64,000 bases of DNA, from assembly GCA_963853835.1 (NCBI GenBank), contig OY970832.1, positions 35,434,063 through 35,498,062 of the forward strand. The letters run 5' to 3'. The position numbers were made by a program, and so were the translations under genes. Below, piece after piece: positions 38,657 to 51,694 of the stretch. This DNA is from Calendula officinalis. Lineage: Eukaryota > Streptophyta > Magnoliopsida > Asterales > Asteraceae. The notes beneath the pieces are model-generated. The model was not told the origin of the DNA, made no database searches, and was given only the letters and a program-made list of their open reading frames with translations. Each line of letters starts with the position of its first letter. The stretch's first letter is position 1.

Positions 38657-41600
38657 TCTTGCTTCATGGAATATCAGGGGCTTGAACCAGACCCCTAAAC
38701 AAGAAGAGGTTCGTCAAGTAGTTCTAGATAACCACCTTAGTATTTGTGCCATTTTAGAATCTCATGTTAATGTGGCGGATGTGTATGATGTTTGTAAGAA
38801 AGTGTGTGCTAGTTGGAATTGGATGTCGAATGGGCATCTTTGTGATAAAGGCTCTCGTATTATCCTCGGATGGGATGAGAGGATTCTAGATGTTATGATC
38901 CTTTCTCAAACGAATCAGGTTATGCATGTTCAAATTATTACTAAAGGTGATCGGAAATCTTTCTTTTGCTCTTTTGTGTATGCCGACCCTTATTACATCG
39001 ATAGAAGAGTCCTATGGCAGAATTTAGTTGGTCATAGTCATCTTATGGCCAATAGGCCATGGACGATCCTTGGGGATTTTAATGCATCTCTAAATCTAGA
39101 AGATCACTCATGTGGTGGGTATCAACCCCATATTGCTATGCGGGAATTCAAAGAGTGTGTTAATGATATGGCTGTTATGGATATTAATAGTACGGGTCTC
39201 CATTTTACCTGGAACCAAAAACCGAAAGGTTCTAGTGGTATCTTAAAGAAGATTGATCGCATTATGGGGAACCAAGCTTTCATTGATATGTTCCCGGGAT
39301 CACTTGGAATTTTTCAGCCATACCGTATTTCGGATCACTCACCTTGTATTCTGAAAATCCCGAATGTGTTAAAGTTCAAACCCAAGCCTTTTAAATTCTT
39401 TAACTTTCTAGCAGACAAAGCTGAATTCCGTGATAGTGTTTCGGCTGCTTGGGCGGAGAACATTACTGGTTGTGCTATGTACCGTGTGGTGAAACATCTA
39501 AAAGCTATTAAACCCCCGCTTCGTAAACTGTTAAAAGACCAAGGAAACTTGCATTCTAAAGTTAAATTCCTTAGGGTTGAGCTAGATGAAATTCAAAGTG
39601 CGATTGATAAAAATCCCCACTGTCCTAAGCTCCGTGAGGATGAGGCACATTATCTTCTTGCTTATAAGGCTGCGGTTCAAGATGAGGAACTTTTCCTAAA
39701 ACAGAAAGCTAAAACTGAATGGTTAAGAGTTGGGGACTCTAATTCCGCCTATTTCCACAATGTTGTCAAGAGTAGATGCCACAGAAATCGAATAGATGCC
39801 ATTTTTGAGGATTCGATTATGTATGAAGGCAATGATGTCGCCCCAATTTTTGTTAAACATTACCAAAATTTCCTTGGTATTGCTGGAAATGTGACCCCGC
39901 TCGACACTCATGAGCTGTTTGGTACCACTATCGATCCTCAAAAGGCTGATTTTATGGTCCGCAATGCAAGTAATGCTGAAATTAAAAAGGCTTTCTTCTC
40001 TATTGGGAATGATAAAGCTCCGGGTCCTGATGGATTCACAGCGGCTTTTTTCAAGAAATCTTGGGACATTATTGAGGAGGATGTTTGTAATGCGGTACAT
40101 GATTTTTTTTCTAACGGCAAGCTGCTCAAAGAAATTAATCATACAATTTTGGCTATGATTCCAAAAGTCCCAACTCCGTCAAAAACAACGGATTACCGTC
40201 CCATTTCCTGTTGCAATGTATTATACAAGTGTATCAGTAAAATTATTACTAATCGTATTACCGAGGTTCTTGGTGATATTGTTAACATAAACCAATCGGC
40301 CTTTATTCCGGGGAGACGAATTTCAGATAACATTCTTCTCACGCAAGAATTGATGCATAATTATCATAGGCAATCTGGCCCCCCTAGATGTGCTTTCAAA
40401 GTCGATATTCAGAAGGCCTATGACACTGTTGATTGGGATTTTCTTCGCTCTTCTCTTGTTGGTTTTGGTTTTCCTCAAAAAATGATCATGTGGATTGTGG
40501 AATGTGTTACATCTCCATCTTTCTCCATTTGTATTAATGGAGAGGTCCATGGCTGGTTTCGAGGGAAGCGAGGTTTGAGACAAGGTGACCCTATATCTCC
40601 GTTCCTTTTTACTATTGTTATGGAGGTCCTGTCTCTTATTATAAAGCGTAGAGTTAGCAAAAGCCAGGATTTTAAATATCACAAAGGCTGTGAGCAGCAA
40701 CAGATTGTCAACTTATGCTTTGCTGATGACCTTTTCCTCTTTGCTCGTGGTAACGTGAATTCGGCTAATCTGATCATGGATTCTCTGAATGAATTTAAAC
40801 AGGTTTCGGGGCTGGTCCCTAGTATCCCAAAGAGTACAGTTTATTTCTGTAATGTCCCTTCCGCAATTCGTAATGCTATTCTAAATCTCATGCCGTTTGA
40901 GGAAGGCAATCTCCCGGTTAAATACCTTGGAGTACCGCTGATATCGTCTAGATTACTTTTTAGAGATTGTAAAAGCCTTTTAGAAAAGCTATTGAACCGC
41001 ATTAATGATTGGAAGAATAAATTTCTTTCGTTTGCAGGCCGCCTCCAACTGATTATTTCAGTGCTTTCTAATATTCATATTTATTGGGCTTCGGTTTTTA
41101 TCCTTCCGACCCGAATCATCCAGGAGCTTGAGAAATTAATGCGGGGGTTTCTGTGGTGTCAAGGTGAAATGAAGAAGGGAAAGGCCAAAGTTTCTTGGGA
41201 GATAGTTTGCAAACCTAAGTCTGAGGGGGGGCTCGGTATATGCCGTATTAAAGATTTTAATACTGCCCTAATGGCTTATAATATTTGGGGTATACTTTCA
41301 AATAAGGAGTCTCTTTGGGTTAAATGGATTCATTCCTACAAGTTGCGGGGTCGGAATTTTTGGGAGGTACCGTGTACGGGCTCCATGAGCTGGTCCTGGA
41401 GGAAGTTACTTCAGTTGCGAAGAGTTATCAGACCTTTTATTTGGCATGTTATCCGTGATGGGAAATCTACTTCTATTTGGTTTGATTAGTGGAGTATGGC
41501 TTGTCCGTTATTTCAGTTCCTATCGCATAGAGATATTACTCGAGCTGGCTTTACTGCCCAGGATATGGTGTCTGATGTAGTTACTGATAATAGTTGGATG

Positions 41601-42304
41601 TGGCCCACTGATTGGTATGCACGGCTCCATGAGATTACTAGTGTTCCGGTTCCCCAGCTGGTCACGGATCAAAAGGACAAGGTAGTGTGGATGATTTAAA
41701 TGGGTCCTTTCAGCCTTTCTCGGTAAATCTAGCTTGGAACTCTATCAGATCTAGGGAGATTGAGGTCACTTGGAAAAACGTTGTGTGGTTCTCTCATTGT
41801 GTCCCTCGGCATGCTTTTCATATGTGGCTTGTTATGAACAACCGTCTAAAAACTCAAGATATGCTGAAACAATGGGATGTTCATCATGATACTGATATTG
41901 ACTCATTCCGGTGCCCTCTATGTGATCTTGTGCCTGATTCTCATGCTCACCTATTCTTTGAATGCTTATATTCTTCGCAGGTTTGGTTAAAAATCAGATT
42001 GCTTGGGGGGATGGACAACATTGCTCCAAATTTTGCTGCTATAACTGATTACATTATTCCAATGTCCAAAGGTAGATCGGCTAAGAGTGTTGTGTCCCGT
42101 ATCGTGCTTGGAGCTACTACCTATTACATTTGGCTAGAGCGAAATGCTAGGTTGTTCAGAAAGAAGTATAAACCGCACATGCAGTTGTGTGATGAAATTA
42201 TTGCTACTGTTCGGTTAAAACTGATGACTCTGAAGTTTAAGAAGAAGACAGTTCGTGTTCAGCGGATGCTAGACAACTGGAAGATCCCGGATTTGATTGT
42301 TTAG
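38640..42304 (+). pseudogene. LINE ORF2 (APE endonuclease, reverse transcriptase, zf-RVT), with stop and frameshift
   Basis: The ATG at 38640 overlaps the ORF1 tail; ATG 38649 is an alternative start. The first 949 codons (to TAG 41487-41489) contain an APE-type endonuclease: ASWNIRGLN near residue 8, LESHV, GDFN (Asp about 146), DRIMG and SDHSP (His about 233). The reverse transcriptase follows: KAPGPDGFTAAFF, YRPISCCN, AFIPGRRISDNI, VDIQKAYD (Asp about 589), GLRQGDPISPFLF, FADD (694-697) and KYLGVPL. Catalytic residues appear intact. The TAG falls where the truncated copies have a Lys codon in WFDKW. The frame then resumes to 41699, where one base is missing relative to the truncated copies (a TGG ATG ATT TAA reading). 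The rest, 41687-42304, is in another frame and carries zf-RVT (PRHAFHMWLVMNNRLKTQD, CPLC...H.H...C). Full length would be about 1,220 residues, normal for plant L1. Confidence 0.92.
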
Positions 42305-42532
42305 TTCGGTGCTATGTTCTTATGTTTTCTTTTGGTTTTTTGAGAGAGAGTCTGTTTTGTGAGGTTGTTGCTAGTTCTAGATGGTCTTAGCTTTGTTTAT
42401 GGCATGTCATAAACTCTGTCTTTGTTGTTTCAAGCTTTTGCTTGAGGTCAAAGTGGCCGCCTGTCACATTCCTATGTAGTTCTTTTTGTGATTAATATAT
42501 TTAGCCAGGGTGAACCCTTTACCCAAAAAAAA
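42305..42532 (+). other. LINE 3' UTR with A-tail (long element)
   Basis: Follows ORF2 and is related to the 3' UTR at 4959-5182. It contains the same imperfect palindrome TTTATG...CATAAA (42396-42413) and the conserved TTAGCCAGGGT end. The second hairpin is decayed: the right arm TGTCACATT (42462-42470) is kept, but the left arm reads AAAGTGGCC. The A-run covers 42525-42532. Confidence 0.8.
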
Positions 42533-45500
42533 TCATATCGATGGCCTTTGAACCATTATACCTACTAGCCATTACTTATAGTTATCCATTTTACAAGTAA
42601 TAGGTGTCCATAACCCATAACTATGGTTCTTGAACCATTATAACCACTTGATGTCCATAACTGATACTGATGGCCCTTGAACCATTATAACTACTAGCCA
42701 TGACCAATAGCCTATAGATATCCATTTTACAAGTAATAGGTGTTCATAACCCATAACCATGGTCCTTGAACCATTATAACCACTAGATGTCCATAACTGA
42801 TACTGATGGCCCTTGAACCATTATAACTACTAGCCATGCGCAATAGCCTATAGATATGCATTTTACAAGTAATAGATGTGCATAACCCATAACCATGGTC
42901 CTTGAACCATTACAATCACTAGATGTCCATAACAGATACTGATGGCCCTTGAACCATTATAACTACTGGCAATGACCAGTAGCCTATAGATATCCATTTT
43001 AAAAGTAATAGGTGTCCGTAACCCATAACCACGGCCCTTGGACAATTATAACCACTAGATGCCCATAACTGATACCGATGGCCCTTGAACCATTATAACT
43101 TCTAGCCATGACCAATAGCCTTCAGATATCCATTTTACAAGTAATAGGTGTCCATAACCCATAACCATGGTCCTTGAAGCATTATAACCACTAGATGTCT
43201 ATAACTCATATCGATGGCCCTTGAACCATTATAACTACTAGCCACGAGCAATAGCCTATAGATATGCATTTTACAAGTAATAGGTGTGCGTAACCCTTAT
43301 CCATGGTCCTTGAACCATTATAACCACTAGATGTCCATAACTCATATCGATGGCCCTTGAACCATTATAACTACTAGCCATGACCAATAGCCTATATATA
43401 TCCATTTTACAAGTAATAGGTTTCCATAACCCATTACCATGGTCCTTGAACCATTATAACCACTAGATGTCCACAACACTGGTACTGATGGCCCTTGAAC
43501 CATTTTAACTACTAACCATGACCAGTAGCCTATAGATATCCATATTAAAAGTAATTGGTGTCCATAACCCATAACCATGGCCCTTGAACAATTATAACCA
43601 ATAGATGCCCATAACTGATACCGATGGCCCTTGAACAATTATAACTACTAGCCATGACCAATAGCCTATAGATATCCATTTTACAAGTAATAGCTGTCCA
43701 TAACCCATAACCATGGTCCTTGAACCATTATAACCAATGGATGTCCATAACTGATCCTGACGGCCCTTGAACCATTATAACTACTAGCCATGTCCAATAG
43801 CCTACAGATATCCATGTTACAAGTAATAGGTGTCCATAACCCATAACCATGGTTCTTGAACCATTATTACCACTAGATGTCCATAACTGATACTGATGGC
43901 CCTTGAACCATTATAACTAGTAGCCATGACCAATAGCCTATAGATATCCATTTTACAAGTAATAGGTGTCCATAACCCATAACCAAGGCCATTGAACCAT
44001 TATAACCACTACATGTCCATAACTCATGTCGATGGCCCTTGGACCATTATAACTACTAGCCATGACCAATAGCCTATAGATATCCATTTACAAGTAATAG
44101 GTGTCTGTTACCCATAACCATGGTCCTTGAATCATTATAACCTCTAGATGTCCATAACTGATACTGATGGCCCTTGAACCATTATAACTACTAGCCATGT
44201 CCAATAGCCTACAGATATACATTTTACAAGTAATAGGTGTCCATAACCCATAACCATGGTTCTTGAACCATTATAACCACTAGATGTCCATAACTGATAC
44301 TGATGGCCCATGAACCAATATAACTAGTAGCCATGACCATTAGCCTATAGATATCCATTTTACAAGTAATAGGTGTCCATAACCCATAACCAAGGCCATT
44401 GAACCATTATAACCACTACATGTCCATAACTCATATCGATGGCCCTTGGACCATTATAACTACTAGCCATGACCAATAGTCTATAGATATCCATTTACAA
44501 GTAATAGGTGTCTGTTACCCATAACCATGGTCCTTGAATCATTATAACCACTAGATGTCCATAACTGATACTGATGGCCCTTGAACCATTATAACTACTA
44601 GCCATGTCCAATAGCCTACAGATATACATTTTACAAGTAATAGGTGTCCATAACCCATAATTCTTGAACCATTATAACCACTAGATGTCCATAACTGATA
44701 CTGATGGCCCATGAACCATTATAACTAGTAACCATGACCAGTAGCCTATAGATATCCATTTTACAAGTAATAGGTGTCCATAACCCATAACCAAGGCCAG
44801 TGAACCATTATAACCACTACATGTCCATAACTCATATCGATGGCCCTTGAACCATTATAACTACTAGCCATGACCAATAGCCTATAGATATCCATTTTAC
44901 AAGTAGTAGGTGTCCATAACCCATAACCAAGGCCAGTGAACCATTATAACCACTACATGTCCATAACTCATATCGATGGCCCTTGAACCATTATAACTAC
45001 TAGCCATGACCAATAGCCTATAGATATCCATTTTACAAGTAATAGGTGTCCATAACCCATAACCAAGGCCATTGAACCATTATAACCACTACATGTCCAT
45101 AACTCATATCGATGGCCCTTGGACCATTATAACTACTAGCCATGACCAATAGCCTATAGGTATCCATTTACAAGTAATAGGTGTCTGTTACCCATAACCA
45201 TGGTCCTTGAATCATTATAACCACTAGATGTCCATAACTGATACTGATGGCCCTTGAAGCATTATAACTACTAGCCATGTCCAATAGCCTACAGATATAC
45301 ATTTTACCAGTAATAGGTGTCCATAACCCATAATTCTTGAACCATTATAACCACTAGATGTCCATAACTGATACTGATGGCCCATGAACCATTATAACTA
45401 GTAACCATGACCAGTAGCCTATAGATATCCATTTTACAAGTAATAGGTGTCCATAACCCATAACCAAGGCCAGTGAACCATTATAACCACTACATGTCCA

Positions 45501-45949
45501 TAACTCATATCGATGGCCCTTGAACCATTATAACTACTAGCCATGACCAATAGCCTATAGATATCCATTTTACAAGTAATAGGTGTCCATAACCCATAAC
45601 CAAGGCCATTGAACCATTATAACCACTACATGTCCATAACTCATATCGATGGCCCTTGGACCATTATAACTACTAGCCATGACCAATAGTCTATAGGTAT
45701 CCATTTACAAGTAATAGGTGTCTGTTACCCATAACCATGGTCCTTGAATCATTATAACCACTAGATGTCCATAACTGATACTGATGGCCCTTGAACCATT
45801 ATAACTACTAGCCATGTCCAATAGCCTACAGATATACATTTTACAAGTAATAGGTGTCCATAACCCATAATTCTTGAACCATTATAACCACTAGATGTCC
45901 ATAACTGATACTGATGGCCCATGAACCATTATAACTAGTAACCATGACC

Positions 45950-47838
45950 AGTAGCCTATAGATATCCATTTTACAAGTAATAGGTGTCCATAACCCATAA
46001 CCAAGGCCAGTGAACCATTTTAACCACTACATGTCCATAACTCATATCGATGGCCCTTGAACCATTATAACTACTAGCCATGACCAATAGCCTATAGATA
46101 TCCATTTTACAAGTAGTAGGTGTCCATAACCCATAACCAAGGCCAGTGAACCATTATAACCACTACATGTCCATAACTCATATCGATGGCCCTTGAACCA
46201 TTATAACTACTAGCCATGACCAATAGCCTATAGATATCCATTTTACAAGTAATAGGTGTCCATAACCCATAACCAAGGCCATTGAACCATTATAACCACT
46301 ACATGTCCATAACTCATATCGATGGCCCTTGGACCATTATAACTACTAGCCATGACCAATAGCCTATAGGTATCCATTTACAAGTAATAGGTGTCTGTTA
46401 CCCATAACCATGGTCCTTGAATCATTATAACCACTAGATGTCCATAACTGATACTGATGGCCCTTGAAGCATTATAACTACTAGTCATGTCCAATAGCCT
46501 ACAGATATACATTTTACCAGTAATAGGTGTCCATAACCCATAATTCTTGAACCATTATAACCACTAGATGTCCATAACTGATACTGATGGCCCATGAACC
46601 ATTATAACTAGTAACCATGACCAGTAGCCTATAGATATCCATTTTACAAGTAATAGGTGTCCATAACCCATAACCAAGGCCAGTGAACCATTATAACCAC
46701 TACATGTCCATAACTCATATCGATGGCCCTTGAACCATTATAACAAGTAACCATGACCAGTAGCCTATAGATATCCATTTTACAAGTAGTAGGTGTCCAT
46801 AACCCATAACCAAGGCCAGTGAACCATTATAACCACTACATGTCCATAACTCATATCGATGGCCCTTGAACCATTATAACTACTAGCCATGACCAATAGC
46901 CTATAGATATCCATTTTACAAGTAGTAGGTGTCCATAACCCATAACCAAGGCCAGTGAACCATTATAACCACTACATGTCCATAACTCATATCGATGGCC
47001 CTTGAACCATTATAACTACTAGCCATGACCAATAGCCTATAGATATCCATTTTACAAGTAATAGGTGTCCATAACCCATAACCAAGGCCATTGAACCATT
47101 ATAACCACTACATGTCCATAACTCATATCGATGGCCCTTGGACCATTATAACTACTAGCCATGACCAATAGCCTATAGGTATCCATTTACAAGTAATAGA
47201 TGTCTGTTACCCATAACCATGGTCCTTGAATCATTATAACCACTAGATGTCCATAACTGATATTGATGGCCCTTGAAGCATTATAACTACTAGCCATGTC
47301 CAATAGCCTACAGATATACATTTTACCAGTAATAGGTGTCCATAACCCATAATTCTTGAACCATTATAACCACTAGATGTCCATAACTGATACAGATGGC
47401 CCATGAACCATTATAACTAGTAACCATGACCAGTAGCCTATAGATATCCATTTTACAAGTAATAGGTGTCCATAACCCATAACCAAGGCCAGTGAACCAT
47501 TATAACCACTACATGTCCATAACTCATATCGATGGCCCTTGAACCATTATAACTACTAGCCATGACCAATAGCCTATAGATATCCATTTTACAAGTAGTA
47601 GGTGTCCATAACCCATAACCAAGGCCAGTGAACCATTATAACCACTACATGTCCATAACTCATATCGATGGCCCTTGAACCATTATAACTACTAGCCATG
47701 ACCAATAGCCTATAGATATCCATTTTACAAGTAATAGGTGTCCATAACCCATAACCATGGTTCTTGAACCATTATTACCACAAGATGTCCATAACTGATA
47801 CTGATGGCCCTTGAACCATTATAACTAGTAGCCATGAC
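45950..47838. repeat. 1,889-bp tandem duplication, left copy
   Basis: Matches 47839-49837 at offset 1,889. Shared rare variants are AACAAGTAACCATG (46743 and 48632) and CAGATGGCC (47393 and 49282). It comprises two of the 6-bp-deletion higher-order units. Confidence 0.82.
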
Positions 47839-49837
47839 CAATAGCCTATAGATATCCATTTTACAAGTAATAGGTGTCCATAACCCATAACCAAGGCCAG
47901 TGAACCATTATAACCACTACATGTCCATAACTCATATCGATGGCCCTTGAACCATTATAACTACTAGCCATGACCAATAGCCTATAGATATCCATTTTAC
48001 AAGTAGTAGGTGTCCATAACCCATAACCAAGGCCAGTGAACCATTATAACCACTACATGTCCATAACTCATATCGATGGCCCTTGAACCATTATAACTAC
48101 TAGCCATGACCAATAGCCTATAGATATCCATTTTACAAGTAATAGGTGTCCATAACCCATAACCAAGGCCATTGAACCATTATAACCACTACATGTCCAT
48201 AACTCATATCGATGGCCCTTGGACCATTATAACTACTAGCCATGACAATAGCCTATAGGTATCCATTTACAAGTAATAGGTGTCTGTTACCCATAACCAT
48301 GGTCCTTGAATCATTATAACCACTAGATGTCCATAACTGATACTGATGGCCCTTGAAGCATTATAACTACTAGCCATGTCCAATAGCCTACAGATATACA
48401 TTTTACCAGTAATAGGTGTCCATAACCCATAATTCTTGAACCATTATAACCACTAGATGTCCATAACTGATACTGATGGCCCATGAACCATTATAACTAG
48501 TAACCATGACCAGTAGCCTATAGATATCCATTTTACAAGTAATAGGTGTCCATAACCCATAACCAAGGCCAGTGAACCATTATAACCACTACATGTCCAT
48601 AACTCATATCGATGGCCCTTGAACCATTATAACAAGTAACCATGACCAGTAGCCTATAGATATCCATTTTACAAGTAGTAGGTGTCCATAACCCATAACC
48701 AAGGCCAGTGAACCATTATAACCACTACATGTCCATAACTCATATCGATGGCCCTTGAACCATTATAACTACTAGCCATGACCAATAGCCTATAGATATC
48801 CATTTTACAAGTAGTAGGTGTCCATAACCCATAACCAAGGCCAGTGAACCATTATAACCACTACATGTCCATAACTCATATCGATGGCCCTTGAACCATT
48901 ATAACTACTAGCCATGACCAATAGCCTATAGATATCCATTTTACAAGTAATAGGTGTCCATAACCCATAACCAAGGCCATTGAACCATTATAACCACTAT
49001 ATGTCCATAACTCATATCGATGGCCCTTGGACCATTATAACTACTAGCCATGACCAATAGCCTATAGGTATCCATTTACAAGTAATAGGTGTCTGTTACC
49101 CATAACCATGGTCCTTGAATCATTATAACCACTAGATGTCCATAACTGATATTGATGGCCCTTGAAGCATTATAACTACTAGCCATGTCCAATAGCCTAC
49201 AGATATACATTTTACCAGTAATAGGTGTCCATAACCCATAATTCTTGAACCATTATAACCACTAGATGTCCATAACTGACACAGATGGCCCATGAACCAT
49301 TATAACTAGTAACCATGACCAGTAGCCTATAGATATCCATTTTACAAGTAATAGGTGTCCATAACCCATAACCAAGGCCAGTGAACCATTATAACCACTA
49401 CATGTCCATAACTCATATCGATGGCCCTTGAACCATTATAACTACTAGCCATGACCAATAGCCTATAGATATCCATTTTACAAGTAGTAGGTGTCCATAA
49501 CCCATAACCAAGGCCAGTGAACCATTATAACCACTACATGTCCATAACTCATATCGATGGCCCTTGAACCATTATAACTACTAGCCATGACCAATAGCCT
49601 ATAGATATCCATTTTACAAGTAATAGGTGTCCATAACCCATAACCATGGTTCTTGAACCATTATTACCACTAGATGTCCATAACTGATACTGATGGCCCT
49701 TGAACCATTATAACTAGTAGCCATGACCAATAGCCTATAGATATCCATTTTACAAGTAATAGGTGTCCATAACCCATAACCAAGGCCAGTGAACCATTAT
49801 AACCACTACATGTCCATAACTCATATCGATGGCCCTT
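47839..49837. repeat. 1,889-bp tandem duplication, right copy
   Basis: Second copy, with homology fading near 49837 (CCTTGGACC versus CCTTGAACC). Confidence 0.82.
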
Positions 49838-51694
49838 GGACCATTATAACTACTAGCCATGACCAATAGCCTATAGGTATCCATTTACAAGTAATAGGTG
49901 TCTGTTACCCATAACCATGGTCCTTGAATCATTATAACCACTAGATGTCCATAACTGATACTGATGGCCCTTGAAGCATTATAACTACTAGCCATGTCCA
50001 ATAGCCTACAGATATACATTTTACCAGTAATAGGTGTCCATAACCCATAATTCTTGAACCATTATAACCACTAGATGTCCATAACTGATACTGATGGCCC
50101 ATGAACCATTATAACTAGTAACCATGACCAGTAGCCTATAGATATCCATTTTACAAGTAGTAGGTGTCCATAACCCATAACCAAGGCCAGTGAACCATTA
50201 TAACCACTACATGTCCATAACTCATATCGATGGCCCTTGAACCATTATAACTACTAGCCATGACCAATAGCCTATAGATATCCATTTTACAAGTAATAGG
50301 TGTCCATAACCCATAACCATGGTTCTTGAACCATTATTACCACTAGATGTCCATAACTGATACTGATGGCCCTTGAACCATTATAACTAGTAGCCATGAC
50401 CAATAGCCTATAGATATCCATTTTACAAGTAATAGGTGTCCATAACCCATAACCAAGGCCATTGAACCATTATAACCACTACATGTCCATAACTCATATC
50501 GATGGCCCTTGGACCATTATAACTACTAGCCATGACCAATAGCCTGTAGATATCCATTTACAAGTAATAGGTGTCTGTTACCCATAACCATGGTCCTTGA
50601 ATCATTATAACCACTAGATGTCCATAAATGATACTGATGGCCCTTGAAGCATTATAACTACTAGCCATGTCCAATAGCCTACAGATATACATTTTACAAG
50701 TAATAGGTGTCCATAACCCATAACCATGGTTCTTGAACCATTATAACCACTAGATGTCCATAAGTGATACTGATGGCCCATGAACCATTATAACTAGTAA
50801 CCATGACCAGTAGCCTATAGATATCCATTTTACAAGTAATAGGTGTCCATAACCCATAACCAAGGCCAGTGAACCATTATAACCACTACATGTCCATAAC
50901 TCATATCGATGGCCCTTGAACCATTATAACTACTAGCCATGACCAATAGCCTATAGATATCCATTTTACAAGTAATAGGTGTCCATAACCCATAACCATG
51001 GTCCTTGAACCATTATAACCAGTAGTTGTCCATAACTGATTGATGGCCCTTGAACTATTATAACTACTAGCCATGACCAATAGCCTATAAATATCCATTT
51101 TACAGGTAATAGGTGTCCATAACCCATAACCAAGGCCAGTGAACCATTATAACCACTACATGTCCATAACTCATATCGATGGCCCTTGAACCATTATAAC
51201 TACTAGCCATGCCAATAGCCTATAGATATCCATTTTACAAGTAATAGGTGTCCATAACCCATAACCATGGTCCTTGAATCATTATAACCACTAGATGTCC
51301 ATAACTGATACTGATGGCCCTTGAACCATTATAACTACTAGCCATGTCCAATAGCCTACAGATATACATTTTACAAGTAATAGGTGTCCATAACCCATAA
51401 CCATGGTTCTTGAACCATTATAACCACTAGATGTCCATAACTGATACTTATGGCCCATGAACCATTATAACTAGTAACCATGATCAGTAGCCTATAGATA
51501 TCCATTTTACAAGTAATAGGTGTCCATAACCCATAACCAAGGCCAGTGAACCATTATAACAACTACATGTCCATAACTCATATCGATGGCCCTTGAACCA
51601 TTATAACTGCTAGCCATGACCAATAGCCTATAGATATCCATTTTACAAGTAATAGGTGTCCATAACCCATAACCATGGTCCTTGAATCATTATA

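Larger units (their letters stand above)
37034..42532 (+). mobile_element. Near-full-length plant L1-type LINE, inactive
   Basis: A 5.5-kb non-LTR retrotransposon inserted in the satellite on the + strand. Order: ORF1 (already in frame at the left edge, so its N-terminus and the 5' UTR are missing), ORF2 (endonuclease, RT, zf-RVT), 3' UTR and an A-run of 8 (42525-42532). The left satellite flank stops after CCACTACATG and the right flank resumes with TCATATCGATGG. Intact monomers elsewhere in the array (for example 17180-17215) have about 8-9 extra bases between these points. Insertion was therefore associated with a small target deletion and no target-site duplication. Frameshifts in ORF1 and a stop plus frameshift in ORF2 make it non-autonomous as read. 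Confidence 0.95.
44661..50060. repeat. Higher-order repeats marked by a 6-bp deletion
   Basis: A diagnostic monomer lacks the CCATGG of class B, reading CCCATAATTCTTG. TTCTTG of this variant starts at 44661, 45334, 45871, 46544, 47353, 48433, 49242 and 50051. The steps are 673, 537, 673, 809, 1080, 809 and 809 bp. These equal 5, 4, 5, 6, 8, 6 and 6 monomers of 136 bp minus 7 bp (the 6-bp deletion plus a one-base-short CCATTTACAAG monomer), with one further base lost in the 1080 step (CATGACAATAG near 48242). This is a variable-length higher-order repeat. Confidence 0.9.

Noticed and set aside
39723..40142. Antisense open frames within LINE ORF2 (39723-40142, 40323-40700, 37475-37789, 38027-38443).
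   Set aside because: They are shadows of the ORF1/ORF2 coding sequence, where the + strand frame has recognisable catalytic or family motifs.
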